A DNA stretch of 64,000 nt from Rhodoferax sp. (GCA_024236015.1 JACKLK010000003.1:385512-449511); one strand, 5' to 3'. Counted from the first letter of the stretch, positions 16,081 to 24,813 are shown. The notes: generated by a model from the letters alone, not told the origin. Numbers and translations: made by a program.

Positions 16081-16174
16081 GCCCACCACCGACGTTACAC
16101 GGAAGGAATCGACAAGAAGCCCCCTCCGAATCGCGATGCCGGCATCACGGGGGAGGCATCATCACGATGCAGCG

Positions 16175-17194
16175 TCAGGCCGGAAACCAGTGCCGCGTCC
16201 GGTTCGCAAACGCCACCAGCGACAACATCACCGGAACCTCGACCAGCACGCCGACCACCGTGGCGAGTGCGGCACCCGAATGCAGGCCGAACAACGAGAT
16301 GGCCACGGCCACGGCCAGTTCGAAGAAGTTGGACGTTCCGATCAGACACGCCGGCGCGGCGATATCGTGCGGCAGTTTCATGCGGCGCGCCGCCACGTAG
16401 GCGATGGCGAAGATGCCGTAGCTCTGCAGCACCAGCGGCACGGCGATCAGCACAATGATCAAGGGCTTGGCGATCAGCGTCTCGGCCTGGAAACCGAACA
16501 GCAGCACCACGGTGGCGATCAGGCCGACGACGGACCAGGGCTTGAGCGCGGCCACGCCCTGGGCGAGACGCTGCGCGCCGCCCCGTGCCATCCAGGCCTT
16601 GCGGGTCAATACGCCGGCCACCAGCGGCAACACCACGTACAACACGGTGGACAGCAGCAGCGTCTGCCAGGGCACGGTGACGTCGGTCACACCCAGCAGG
16701 AAGGCGGCGATCGGCGCGAATGCGAACACCATGATCAGGTCGTTGACCGACACCTGCACCAGCGTGTAGTTCGGGTCGCCTTTGGTCAGCTGGCTCCAGA
16801 CGAAAACCATCGCGGTGCACGGCGCGACGCCAAGCAGGATCATGCCGGCGATGTATTCGCTGGCCGATTGCGGATCGACCCAGGGCGCGAACACGTACTG
16901 GAAGAACAGCACCGCCAGCGCCGCCATCGTGAACGGCTTGACCAGCCAGTTGATGACCAGGGTCAGCACCAGGCCGCGTGGCCGCTTGCCGACGTCCTTG
17001 ACCGCGGCCAGGTCGATCTGGATCATCATCGGATAGATCATGACCCAGATGAATACCGCCACCACGAGGTTGACGTGCGCCAGCTCGAAGGCGGCAATGG
17101 CTTGGAACAGGCCGGGCAACCACAGGCCCAGCGCGACGCCGGCCAGGATGCCCAGGCCGACCCAGACGGTCAGGAAACGTTCGAACAAACCCAT
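16175..17194 (-). CDS. acr3: ACR3-family arsenite efflux permease
   Basis: A 339-residue, ten-helix membrane carrier of the ACR3 family, which exports arsenite using the proton gradient. The family hallmark GVAPCTAMVFVWS carries the conserved Cys in the fourth helix, and a second conserved region (SNFFELAVAVAISLFGLHSGAALATVVG) is present near the end. The start at 17194 was chosen for GGGGAG eight bases upstream; an ATG at 17218 would add 8 residues. It is the last gene of the arsenic locus after arsR, arsI and a small Cys-rich frame. No arsC reductase is present here. Confidence 0.94.
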   Translation of the reverse strand: MGLFERFLTVWVGLGILAGVALGLWLPGLFQAIAAFELAHVNLVVAVFIWVMIYPMMIQIDLAAVKDVGKRPRGLVLTLVINWLVKPFTMAALAVLFFQYVFAPWVDPQSASEYIAGMILLGVAPCTAMVFVWSQLTKGDPNYTLVQVSVNDLIMVFAFAPIAAFLLGVTDVTVPWQTLLLSTVLYVVLPLVAGVLTRKAWMARGGAQRLAQGVAALKPWSVVGLIATVVLLFGFQAETLIAKPLIIVLIAVPLVLQSYGIFAIAYVAARRMKLPHDIAAPACLIGTSNFFELAVAVAISLFGLHSGAALATVVGVLVEVPVMLSLVAFANRTRHWFPA

Positions 17195-17318
17195 CGCAAG
17201 ACTCCCCGTTGCATCCATATTTGTTTCGTGAAGGCGGCACGGCGCCCATCACTTCGTCGGCTTCGACGGCCGTCACCGTGCACGTGTTCGCGCCGGCGGC
17301 CGGCCACCGGTGCAGGGC

Positions 17319-17471
17319 TCAGCCCCAGCAGCAGATCGGCCCGCAGCCGGGCAGGCGCAGCCAGACCGGCAGGGACGGACGCCGGCAGGCGGCGCTGCAC
17401 GGCGGGGCCGGCTCGCGCGGCCGCGTGAACAGGCGCGCGAACCACGCGCGCACGGCGGCGCTCAGCAACAT
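17319..17471 (-). CDS. Possible small Cys-rich protein between arsI and acr3
   Basis: A 50-residue frame that starts at an ATG inside the last codons of arsI (10-base overlap) with AAGG about eight bases upstream. It is basic and Pro-rich and ends in a cysteine cluster (CSAAC, then CGPICCWG). Cysteine pairs are a way to bind As(III), so a metallochaperone-like role is conceivable. I do not recognise a family. It may be no more than a chance frame in the 267-bp gap. The remaining gap to acr3 (17195-17318) shows nothing else. Confidence 0.35.
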   Translation of the reverse strand: MLLSAAVRAWFARLFTRPREPAPPCSAACRRPSLPVWLRLPGCGPICCWG

Positions 17472-17938
17472 GACGAGGCCTTGCTGCCGGTCGGGGACGG
17501 TGCAGCAGCGCAACATGCGGCGGCGCCGGCGGGCTGGGTCGTCGCGGCGGCCAGGGCCTTGGACTCGCCGAACACCGCGATGTCGCCCATGGTGTGGAAC
17601 TGCTCCCAGGCAATGCCTTGCGGATCGGTGACCCAGTGTTTTTCGCTGCGCGCATAACAGCAGCTGGTCGCGCCTTCGTCGAGCAAGGCCATGTCGGCGG
17701 CCTCGGCGCGTTGCTTGAGTTCATCGAGTTCGGCCGCGTCGTCGGTCTGGAAACCCAGGTGATCGACGCCGGCCGCGTGGCCGCGGGCGGAGATCGCGAA
17801 GTTCAGTCGCGGGTCGTCCAGCATCCATTTCGCATAGTCGGCCTCGAGCCGGGTCGGCGCCGCGGCGAACAGCCTGGAATAGAAGCCGACGCTGGCGGCT
17901 AGATCATCGACATGGACATGCACATGGAAACGTTTCAT
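17462..17938 (-). CDS. arsI: ArsI-type organoarsenical C-As lyase (glyoxalase fold)
   Basis: A 158-residue member of the VOC/CadI family. Fe(II) ligands expected for ArsI are present: H5 (FHVHVHV), H60 (VDHLGF) and E112 (WEQFH). The vicinal cysteine pair that binds trivalent organoarsenicals is C93-C94 (TSCCYARSEKHW). ArsI cleaves the carbon-arsenic bond of methyl- and phenylarsenite, releasing arsenite for ACR3 to export. A Cys-rich tail (ACC...SSCC) adds further thiols. The start at 17938 has AGGAG eight bases upstream. It follows arsR. Confidence 0.92.
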   Translation of the reverse strand: MKRFHVHVHVDDLAASVGFYSRLFAAAPTRLEADYAKWMLDDPRLNFAISARGHAAGVDHLGFQTDDAAELDELKQRAEAADMALLDEGATSCCYARSEKHWVTDPQGIAWEQFHTMGDIAVFGESKALAAATTQPAGAAACCAAAPSPTGSKASSCC

Positions 17939-17960
17939 CGCGGGTTCTCCTGGTGGACGG

Positions 17961-18287
17961 TCAACAGTGGGTATGGCGTGAGGGGGCATCGAGCTCGCAT
18001 GCCGCGCCCTGGCAGCAATGCGCGGTGAGGTACTGGAGCAAGGCGTTCATGACATCGACCGCGGGGCGGTAGATCAGGCTGCGGCCGTCGCGCTCCTGCC
18101 GTGCGAGGCCGGCATGCATCAATTCCTTCAGGTGGAACGACAGGGTCGACGCCGGCACGTCGAGCATGGCGGACAAGGCGCCCGGCGTCATGCCTTGCGG
18201 CCCGGCGCCGACCAGCGCGCGAAAGATGCGCAGGCGCATGTCCTGGGCCAGCGCGGCCAATGCGGTGACAGCTTGTTTTTCTTCCAT
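17961..18287 (-). CDS. arsR: ArsR-family arsenic-responsive repressor
   Basis: A 108-residue winged-helix repressor (LSAMLDVPASTLSFHLKELMHAGL is the recognition region, residues 38-61). The C-terminal cysteines C91, C92 and C97 match the spacing of the As(III) site in C-terminal-type ArsR proteins such as that of Acidithiobacillus ferrooxidans, rather than the CxC-in-helix type; a further Cys is the last residue. It heads the locus arsR-arsI-(small frame)-acr3. A palindrome overlies its start region, fitting autorepression relieved by arsenite. Confidence 0.92.
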   Translation of the reverse strand: MEEKQAVTALAALAQDMRLRIFRALVGAGPQGMTPGALSAMLDVPASTLSFHLKELMHAGLARQERDGRSLIYRPAVDVMNALLQYLTAHCCQGAACELDAPSRHTHC

Positions 18288-18288
18288 G

Positions 18289-18314
18289 ATTCGATTATGG
18301 TGGAAATATCGAAT
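18289..18314. promoter_or_regulatory. Candidate ArsR operator, 7-bp perfect dyad
   Basis: ATTCGAT (18289-18295) and ATCGAAT (18308-18314) form a perfect inverted repeat with a 12-base spacer. It begins one base upstream of the arsR start codon, in a locally AT-rich stretch, which is where an ArsR dimer would block transcription of its own operon. Confidence 0.6.
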
Positions 18315-18406
18315 AAAAAGACAAAGCCGCACCATCGTCAGGGACTTCCCGGCCCAACGGCACGGTGGCGACCGACGCGCACTGGCACCGCGCCGGCTGC
18401 GCGGGA

Positions 18407-18790
18407 TCACTTCGCTTCGTCGATCATCCGGATGGTCTTGTCCTCGACCTCGCGGGCCACCACAGCCAGCTCCGGATCCTGGGACAACGACGACAACATC
18501 TTGACCGGCGTGATCAGGCCGATGCGCGTCGTGCCCTTCTCGGTATAGACCGAGATGCGGCACGGCAAGGCCATGTTCAGCCGCATGTCGGACGCCAGCA
18601 CCTTGGCGGCCTGTGCCGGGTTGCAGACCTCGAACACCCGGCACTGTTCGGCGAAGTCGATGCCCTTGCTGCGCAGCGTCTCGCCGAGGTCGTGCACGTG
18701 CAGCACGCCGAAGCCGTTGCGCCTGACGGCGGCATCCAGGTCCTGTGCCGCCTGCTCGAAGGGTTTGTCGGTTTCGGCGATGTAGTACAT
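18407..18790 (-). CDS. DUF302 domain protein
   Basis: A 127-residue protein matching the DUF302 pattern: MYYIAETDKPFEQAAQDLDAAV at the start, then HVHDLGETLRSKG, and FEVCNPAQAAKVL with a conserved Cys followed by LPCRISVYTEKG. The family has no established function; one proposal is small-ligand or metal binding. The start at 18790 has GGGAG seven bases upstream. It is upstream of the arsenic locus on the same strand but separated by 119 bp including the arsR operator, so it is probably a separate unit. Confidence 0.85.
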   Translation of the reverse strand: MYYIAETDKPFEQAAQDLDAAVRRNGFGVLHVHDLGETLRSKGIDFAEQCRVFEVCNPAQAAKVLASDMRLNMALPCRISVYTEKGTTRIGLITPVKMLSSLSQDPELAVVAREVEDKTIRMIDEAK

Positions 18791-18961
18791 GTCGGGGCTC
18801 CCGTGGCGATCAACGTCCCCTTGTACCCGAAACCGCGGCAACCCGGCTGCGTTGGATCAAACGCGCGCCATTGCCGACAGGCGGCGCGGGCCGCGCGCAC
18901 CACGGGCCTGCCGCGGTCGCTGCGCGTCGCCGCGCCCCCCATGCGCGGACAACGTCCCCGA

Positions 18962-19945
18962 CTACAGCGTCAGGATGGTGCAGCCGGTCGTCTTGCGCGC
19001 CTCCAGATCCCGGTGCGCCTGCTGGACCTGCTCCAGCGGATAACGCTGGTCGATGCGGATCTTGACCTTGCCGCTGGTGACCACGTCGAACAACTGGTCG
19101 GCCATCTCCTGCGTGGTCTCGCGCGTCGCGATGTGCGTGAACAGCGTCTGGCGTGTCACGTAGATCGAACCCTTGGCCGCCAGCATGGCGGGTGCGAAGG
19201 CCGGTGCCGGGCCCGACGCGTTGCCGAAACACGCCATCAGGCCAAACGGCGAGAGGCAGTTCAGCGATTTTTCCCAGGTGTCCTTGCCCACCGAATCGTA
19301 GACCACCTTGACGCCCTTGCCGCCGGTGATCTCCTTGACACGGGCCTCGAAATCCTCGGTGTTGTAGTTGATCATGTGCGCGGCGCCATGCTCCAGCGCC
19401 AGCTTGCACTTGGCGTCGCTGCCCGCGGTGCCGATCAGCTGGTAACCCAGCGCCTTGGCCCACTGCGTCGCGATCAGGCCGACACCGCCGGCGGCGGCAT
19501 GGAACAGGATGTGGTCGCCGGCCTGCAGACCCTGCACCGGCAAGGTCCGCTTGAGCAGGTATTGCGCGGTCAGGCCCTTGAGCATCATCGCCGCACCGGT
19601 GTCGAAGTCGATGGCGTCGGGCAACTTGCAGACACACTTGGCCGGCATCACGCGCAGCTCGCAATAACTGCCCGGCGGCTGGCTGGCATAGGCGGCGCGG
19701 TCGCCGACCTTCAGGTGGCTCACGCCCTCGCCCACCGCCTCGACGATGCCCGAGGCCTCCATGCCCAGATGCAGCGGCATCGGCAACTTGTACAGGCCGT
19801 CGCGCTGGTAGACGTCGATGAAGTTCAGGCCGACCGCCTTGTGCCGGATGCGGATCTCGCCCGGGCCCGGGTCGCCGACCTGCACGTCGATCAGTTGCAG
19901 GACTTCGGGTCCGCCGTTGTGCTCGATGCGAATCGCTTTGCTCAT
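18962..19945 (-). CDS. qorA: NADPH:quinone reductase (zeta-crystallin type)
   Basis: A 327-residue medium-chain dehydrogenase/reductase without the zinc site. The N-terminal GroES-like domain has VGLNFIDVYQRDGLY and the cofactor domain has AAAGGVGLIATQWAKALG (residues about 150-167), the usual NADPH-binding glycine motif. The segment YDSVGKDTWEKSLNCLSPFG is typical of Qor. It reduces quinones by one-electron steps in characterised relatives. The start at 19945 has AGGAG six bases upstream. It lies 47 bp downstream of the crotonase gene in the same direction. Confidence 0.9.
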   Translation of the reverse strand: MSKAIRIEHNGGPEVLQLIDVQVGDPGPGEIRIRHKAVGLNFIDVYQRDGLYKLPMPLHLGMEASGIVEAVGEGVSHLKVGDRAAYASQPPGSYCELRVMPAKCVCKLPDAIDFDTGAAMMLKGLTAQYLLKRTLPVQGLQAGDHILFHAAAGGVGLIATQWAKALGYQLIGTAGSDAKCKLALEHGAAHMINYNTEDFEARVKEITGGKGVKVVYDSVGKDTWEKSLNCLSPFGLMACFGNASGPAPAFAPAMLAAKGSIYVTRQTLFTHIATRETTQEMADQLFDVVTSGKVKIRIDQRYPLEQVQQAHRDLEARKTTGCTILTL

Positions 19946-19992
19946 GAATGCTCCTAGTCGTTGAAGTTGCGGTAAATCCGTCGGTCGAACCA

Positions 19993-20784
19993 TCAGCCGC
20001 GCCAGTCCGGGCGCCGCTTCTCGATGAAGGCTTGCACGCCTTCCAGCGCGGTCTCGTCCATCATGTTGCAGGCCATGGTCTGGGCCGCGTCGGTGTAGGC
20101 AGCGGCAATGCCTTTTTCGAGTTGCCGGTAGAACAGCGACTTGCCCAGCGCCAGCGCGATGCGCGGCTTCGAGAGTATCGCCTGAACCCACTGCTCCACA
20201 GCGGCATCGAGCTGCTCGGGCGCGGTCACGCTGTTGACGAGGCCACGCGCCATCGCGGCATCAGCGTCGATGAACTCGCCGGTCACCAGCATCTCGAACG
20301 CCGCCTTGCGCCCGATGTTGCGCGACAAGGCCACGCTCGGGGTGGCGCAGAACAGGCCGAAGTTGACGCCGCTGACGGCAAACCGCGCATCGCGCGAAGC
20401 CGCCGCCATGTCGCACATGGCCACCAGCTGGCAGCCGGCGGCGGTCGCCATGCCCTGCACCTTGGCGATCACCGGCACCGGCAGGTGTTGCAGCGCCATC
20501 ATCATGTCGCTGCACTGGTGGAACAACTTCTGGTAATACTCCAGCGACGGCGCCGCGCGCATCTGCTTGAGGTCGTGGCCGGCGCAAAATGCCTTGCCGG
20601 CGGCCTGCAGCACGACGACACGCACCGAGCCGTCTTCGGCCATCTGCGCGAACGCCTGCTGCAGCGCCGACAGCAGTTCCTCCGACAAGGCATTGAACGC
20701 CGACGGGCGGTTCAACGTCAACGTGCAGACGCCGCGTTCATCGCGGCTGCTGAGCAGGCAAGGTGTTTCGTTCGTCGTCGTCAT
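19993..20784 (-). CDS. Crotonase-fold protein lacking both catalytic glutamates (ECHDC3-like)
   Basis: A 263-residue enoyl-CoA hydratase/isomerase-family protein. The first oxyanion-hole segment CAGHDL (residues 67-72) is intact. The two glutamates of true hydratases are absent: the first lies where Q119 stands (GCQLVAMCD), the second where G139 stands (VSGVNFGLFC). The phrase GVNFGLFCATPSVAL resembles the ECHDC3 group, whose reaction is uncertain. It therefore should not be called a hydratase with confidence. It lies between metY and qorA on the same strand. Confidence 0.85.
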   Translation of the reverse strand: MTTTNETPCLLSSRDERGVCTLTLNRPSAFNALSEELLSALQQAFAQMAEDGSVRVVVLQAAGKAFCAGHDLKQMRAAPSLEYYQKLFHQCSDMMMALQHLPVPVIAKVQGMATAAGCQLVAMCDMAAASRDARFAVSGVNFGLFCATPSVALSRNIGRKAAFEMLVTGEFIDADAAMARGLVNSVTAPEQLDAAVEQWVQAILSKPRIALALGKSLFYRQLEKGIAAAYTDAAQTMACNMMDETALEGVQAFIEKRRPDWRG

Positions 20785-20840
20785 CGTGTTTTCAACCCGG
20801 GTGTATTGCCGGCCGGCAACGCGCCAGCCAGCCCCCAGTG

Positions 20841-22148
20841 TCACGCAACGCGGGTGCAGGCGTCCAGCGCCTGGTCGATATCCCACAGGATATCGTCGAC
20901 ATGTTCGATGCCCACCGACATGCGGATCATGTCGGGCATCACGCCGGCGTCGCGTTGCTGCTGCGCGTCGAGCTGGCGGTGCGTCGTCGACGCCGGATGG
21001 ATGATCAGCGTGCGCGTGTCGCCGATGTTGGCCAGATGGCTCATGAACTGGGCCGCCTCGATGAAACGCACGCCGGCCTCGAGCCCGCCCTTGACGCCGA
21101 AGGCCAGCAGGCCCGACGCGCCGGGCGCGCCGTCGACGCTGCGCATCTGCCTGCGTACCAGGTCGTGCTGCGGATGGTCGGCCAGGCCCGGGTAGTTGAC
21201 CCAGCCCACGCGCGCATCGTCCTTCAGGGCTTGCGCCACCGTGCGCGCATTGGCGCAGTGCCGCTCCATGCGCACGTGCAGGCTCTCGACACCCTGCAGG
21301 ATCTGCCAGGCCGAGAACGGCGACAGCGTCGAGCCGTAGACGCGCAGCACTTCCATGCGTGCGCGCATGCAGTAAGCGAAATCGCCGAAGGTCTCGTAGA
21401 ACTTGACGCCGTGGTAACCCGGCGAAGGTTCGGTCATGCCGGGGAACTTGCCGTTGTCCCAGGGAAACTTGCCGCTTTCGACCATCATGCCGGCCAGCGT
21501 CGTGCCGTGGCCGCCCAGGTATTTGGTAGCCGAATGCACGACGATGTCGGCGCCCAACGCCAGCGGGTTGCACAGGAACGGCGACGGCACGGTGTTGTCG
21601 ACGATCAGCGGCACGCCGTGCGCATGGGCGACCTCGGCCACGGCGGCGATGTCGAGCACCACCAGGCTGGGGTTGCCCAGGCTCTCGGCGAACACCGCAC
21701 GGGTGTTCGGCCGCATCGCGGCGGCAAAGGCCTGCGGGTCGGTCGCATCGACGAAGCTGGTCTCGATGCCGAAACGTTTCAGGTTGACCGCCAGCATCGT
21801 CACGCTGCCGCCGTACAAGGCGCCGCCGGCGACCACATGGTCGCCCTGCTGCAGGATGGTCATCAAGGCCATCGCCTCGGCCGCCATGCCGCTGGCAGAC
21901 GCCAGCCCGGCGCGCCCACCCTCGAGCGCCGCGACCCGCTCCTCGAGCGCCGCGACCGTCGGATTGCTCAGCCGCGAATAGACGTTGCCGAAGGTCTGCA
22001 GGTTGAACAGGCTGGCGGCGTGGTCGGCGCTGTCGAACACGAAGCTGCTGGTCTGGTAGATCGGAAGCGCCCGGGCACCGGTCGCGCTGTCGGGCACCTG
22101 GCCGGCATGGATGGCCAGGGTCTCGGGTTGGAAAACGTGGTCTGCCAT
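20841..22148 (-). CDS. metY: O-acetylhomoserine aminocarboxypropyltransferase (MetY family)
   Basis: A 435-residue PLP enzyme of the Cys/Met metabolism family. The Schiff-base lysine is K209 in HSATKYLGGHG, and the phosphate-binding segment YSRLSNPT (residues 57-64) is present. Length and the insertion around PWDNGKFPGMTEPSPGYHG separate MetY from the shorter cystathionine enzymes. The reaction makes homocysteine from O-acetylhomoserine and sulfide. It is 23 bp downstream of the CoA-binding-protein gene, a pairing I recall from related genomes. No SAM riboswitch is evident. Confidence 0.93.
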   Translation of the reverse strand: MADHVFQPETLAIHAGQVPDSATGARALPIYQTSSFVFDSADHAASLFNLQTFGNVYSRLSNPTVAALEERVAALEGGRAGLASASGMAAEAMALMTILQQGDHVVAGGALYGGSVTMLAVNLKRFGIETSFVDATDPQAFAAAMRPNTRAVFAESLGNPSLVVLDIAAVAEVAHAHGVPLIVDNTVPSPFLCNPLALGADIVVHSATKYLGGHGTTLAGMMVESGKFPWDNGKFPGMTEPSPGYHGVKFYETFGDFAYCMRARMEVLRVYGSTLSPFSAWQILQGVESLHVRMERHCANARTVAQALKDDARVGWVNYPGLADHPQHDLVRRQMRSVDGAPGASGLLAFGVKGGLEAGVRFIEAAQFMSHLANIGDTRTLIIHPASTTHRQLDAQQQRDAGVMPDMIRMSVGIEHVDDILWDIDQALDACTRVA

Positions 22149-22171
22149 GGTATCGATACCTTCGTCGCCGC

Positions 22172-22636
22172 TCAGGCGCGCCGTTTGGCCGAGATGACCC
22201 GGGTGTTGACGCCGATCCAGTTCAGGCCGCCGAACAGGCGCGCGTGTTCGATCTTGACGCAGCGGTCCATGACCGAGGCCAGCCCGTTTTCGCGCGCCAG
22301 ACGGTCCGCGTCCTGGTTGACGACGCCGATCTGCTGCCACAGGCACCGGGCCCCGATCGCGACCGCCTGGCGCGCGATCGGCAGCGCGTCCTCGGTGCGC
22401 CGGAACACGTCGACCATGTCGACCGCAAACGGGATCTCGGCCAAGTCGCCATACACCCGCTGGCCGAGGATCTCGCCGCCGGCATACCGCGGGTTCACCG
22501 GCACGACGGTGTAGCCGTGCGACTGCATGTACTTGCTGGCGAAATAACTCGGCCGGTGCCATTCGGCCGACATGCCGACGACGGCGATCGTGCGGCAGGT
22601 GCGCAGGATATGGGTCAACGCGTTGATCGTGGTCAT
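22172..22636 (-). CDS. CoA-binding domain protein (YccU-like)
   Basis: A 154-residue single-domain Rossmann protein of the CoA_binding_2 family. Motifs are TIAVVGMSAEWHRPSYFASKYMQ near the N-terminus, VVPVNPRYAGGEILG, VDMVDVFRRTEDALP and a C-terminal MDRCVKIEH. The family binds CoA, with no settled role. The start at 22636 was chosen because the region upstream to 22762 carries no family sequence. It is probably cotranscribed with metY, which may link it to acyl-CoA-dependent homoserine acylation, but that is speculation. Confidence 0.9.
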   Translation of the reverse strand: MTTINALTHILRTCRTIAVVGMSAEWHRPSYFASKYMQSHGYTVVPVNPRYAGGEILGQRVYGDLAEIPFAVDMVDVFRRTEDALPIARQAVAIGARCLWQQIGVVNQDADRLARENGLASVMDRCVKIEHARLFGGLNWIGVNTRVISAKRRA

Positions 22637-22869
22637 GTGTGCTTCCGACTGCTCGATCGGTCCGCCAGCCAGGCAACTTGCCGCCGCGCACCGCTGTGCC
22701 AGACGATAACAGGCGGGGCCGATGGCTGCGGCCGGCGCATCAATGCGCGCCACAGAACGCATCGATCCCGCCGCGATTTGCCGCTAGCATCCAGGTTCGA
22801 TATCCGCACGGCGCCAGGCCGTTCCCACGGTACGCCGGCCGCCGGCTGTTCCCATCCAAGGAGTCCTCC

Positions 22870-23553
22870 ATGCTCACGCTCTATATCGGCAACAAGAACT
22901 ACTCGTCCTGGTCCATGCGGCCCTGGGTGTTGCTCACGCAGGCCGCCATTCCGTTCGAGGAAGTGGTGGTCCGTTTCGACTCCTTCGCGGCCGATTCGCA
23001 GTTCAAGCGCACTGTCGGCGCGCTCAGCCCGGCCGGGAAGGTTCCGGTGCTGGTCGACGACGGCCTCGCAATCTGGGACACCCTGGCCATTGCCGAATAC
23101 CTGGCCGAGAAATTCCCCGACCGCCACCTGTGGCCCCAGGACGTCCGTGCCCGCGCCCGGGCCCGCAGCGTCTGCGCCGAAATGCACGCGGGCTTCCAGA
23201 ACCTGCGCGGCGCCTGCGGCATGAACATCGAGGCCGACCTGGCGCAGGCCGGCGCGCTGATCTGGCGCGACCAGCCGGGTGTGCGGGCCGATGTCGCACG
23301 CATCGTCGCCATGTGGACCGAATTGCTGGACGAACACAAGGGCCCGATGTTGTTCGGCCCGTTCTCGATTGCCGATGCGATGTTCGCGCCGGTGGTGATG
23401 CGCCTGACCCGGTTCGCGTTGCCGGTGCCGGAACCCATCAGGGCCTACATGCGCCGGGTCGAAGCCCTGCCCGGCGTCGCGGCCTGGATCGACGGCGCCT
23501 TGCAGGAGAAGGATTTCCTGGATTTCGAGGAGCCGTACCGCCTCGCCCGCTGA
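22870..23553 (+). CDS. Glutathione S-transferase family protein
   Basis: A 227-residue GST. The thioredoxin-like N-terminal domain carries NYSSWSMRPWVLL with the candidate catalytic Ser, and the SPAGKVPVL and DTLAIAEYLAE glutathione-binding segments. The all-helical C-terminal domain includes FSIADAMFAPV. AAGGAG lies five to ten bases upstream of the ATG. It diverges from the CoA-binding/metY unit across a 233-bp gap in which I see no other gene. Substrate unknown. Confidence 0.9.
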   Translation: MLTLYIGNKNYSSWSMRPWVLLTQAAIPFEEVVVRFDSFAADSQFKRTVGALSPAGKVPVLVDDGLAIWDTLAIAEYLAEKFPDRHLWPQDVRARARARSVCAEMHAGFQNLRGACGMNIEADLAQAGALIWRDQPGVRADVARIVAMWTELLDEHKGPMLFGPFSIADAMFAPVVMRLTRFALPVPEPIRAYMRRVEALPGVAAWIDGALQEKDFLDFEEPYRLAR

Positions 23554-23589
23554 GCGCGACCACCCGGCCGCCGGCCGGCGCGCGGCACC

Positions 23590-23595
23590 TACACT
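23590..23595 (+). promoter_or_regulatory. Candidate -10 box placed for leaderless cca transcription
   Basis: TACACT ends seven bases before the cca ATG at 23603, with no Shine-Dalgarno sequence between the preceding gene and the start. This matches the arrangements at 10331, 44253 and 47401. Confidence 0.4.
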
Positions 23596-23602
23596 CGTGC
23601 CC

Positions 23603-24787
23603 ATGGAAATCTACCTGGTCGGCGGCGCGGTACGCGACACCTTGCTGGGCCTGCCGGTCAAGGACCGGGACTGGGTCGTCGTCGGCGCGTCACCGCAACA
23701 GCTGGTGGACCGCGGCTTCGTGCCCGTGGGCAAGGATTTCCCGGTATTCCTGCACCCGGCCAGCAAGGAGGAATACGCGCTGGCGCGCACCGAACGCAAC
23801 TCGGCGCCCGGCTACAAGGGTTTCACGGTCCATGCCGCGCCCGACGTCACGCTGGAGCAGGACCTGGCCCGGCGCGACCTGACGATCAACGCGATGGCGG
23901 TCTCCCGCCAGCAACTCGCCGCCGACGGCAGTTTCGACCCCGCAAGCGTCACGCTGGACGACCCCTACCACGGCCAGCGCGACCTGCAGCGGCGCGTGTT
24001 GCGCCATGTCACCGACGCCTTCCACGACGATCCCGTGCGCATATTGCGGGTCGCGCGTTTCGCCGCCCGCTTCGACGACTTCCGCGTCGCCGACGAAACC
24101 CTGGCACTGATGCGCTCCATGGTGGCCAACGGCGAGGTCGATGCGCTGGTGGCCGAACGGGTCTGGCAGGAACTGGCGCGCGGCCTGATGGAGGACACGC
24201 CCTCGCGCATGCTGCAGGTGCTGGCCGACTGCGACGCGCTGGCCCACCTGCTGCCCGAACTGACGGGCACGCCAGCCGAGGCCGGATCGGCGGTGCAGCT
24301 CGGCGCCCGGCTGATCGACGAGGCCGCCTGCGAACAGGCGCCGCTGAGCGTGCGTTTCGCCAGCCTGTGCCGCGCCGTGGCCGACCCACCGCGCATCGCC
24401 GCCCTGTGCGCACGGCTGCGCGCACCCAACGACTGCCGCGACCTCGCGCTGCTGGCCGCACGCGAGAACGCCGCCATCGACGACAGCGGCGACCGTGACG
24501 CGGCCGGCCTGGTCGCGCTGATCGAACGCTGCGACGCCCTGCGCAAGCCGGCACGGTTCCACGAACTGCTGCAGGTCTGCGCCATCGGCGCCATCGTCGA
24601 CGCCCGCATCGGCGCCGATGCGTACCCGCCGCTGCGCCGCCTGCACACGGCACTGGCGGCGGCGCAGGCGGTTCCCACCGATGCGATCGCGCGCCGGGAG
24701 ATGGCCGCCGGCCGGAGCGGGCCGGCCGTCGGCGCGGCCATCCATGCCGCACGGGTCGAGGCGGTAGCCGCCGTCAGCGCAGCCTGA
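23603..24787 (+). CDS. cca: CCA-adding tRNA nucleotidyltransferase
   Basis: A 394-residue class II nucleotidyltransferase that builds or repairs the 3' CCA end of tRNA. The motif GGAVRD (residues 7-12), metal-binding DRD (D21, D23), the RRDLTINAMA stretch and the DDPVRILRVARFAARF segment are the expected active-site and nucleotide-selection motifs. The C-terminal half is helical and divergent; there is no HD phosphohydrolase motif. I used the ATG at 23603; an in-frame GTG at 23597 is possible. It converges with the OYE gene. Confidence 0.94.
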   Translation: MEIYLVGGAVRDTLLGLPVKDRDWVVVGASPQQLVDRGFVPVGKDFPVFLHPASKEEYALARTERNSAPGYKGFTVHAAPDVTLEQDLARRDLTINAMAVSRQQLAADGSFDPASVTLDDPYHGQRDLQRRVLRHVTDAFHDDPVRILRVARFAARFDDFRVADETLALMRSMVANGEVDALVAERVWQELARGLMEDTPSRMLQVLADCDALAHLLPELTGTPAEAGSAVQLGARLIDEAACEQAPLSVRFASLCRAVADPPRIAALCARLRAPNDCRDLALLAARENAAIDDSGDRDAAGLVALIERCDALRKPARFHELLQVCAIGAIVDARIGADAYPPLRRLHTALAAAQAVPTDAIARREMAAGRSGPAVGAAIHAARVEAVAAVSAA

Positions 24788-24813
24788 CGGCGCCGCGGGC
24801 CGCGCGCAGGGCC

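Noticed and set aside
15654..16174. Molybdenum-cofactor riboswitch or small gene in the modC-acr3 gap
   Set aside because: The gap is downstream of modABC, not upstream. The folds seen are inverted repeats, and short frames there lack family or ribosome-site support.
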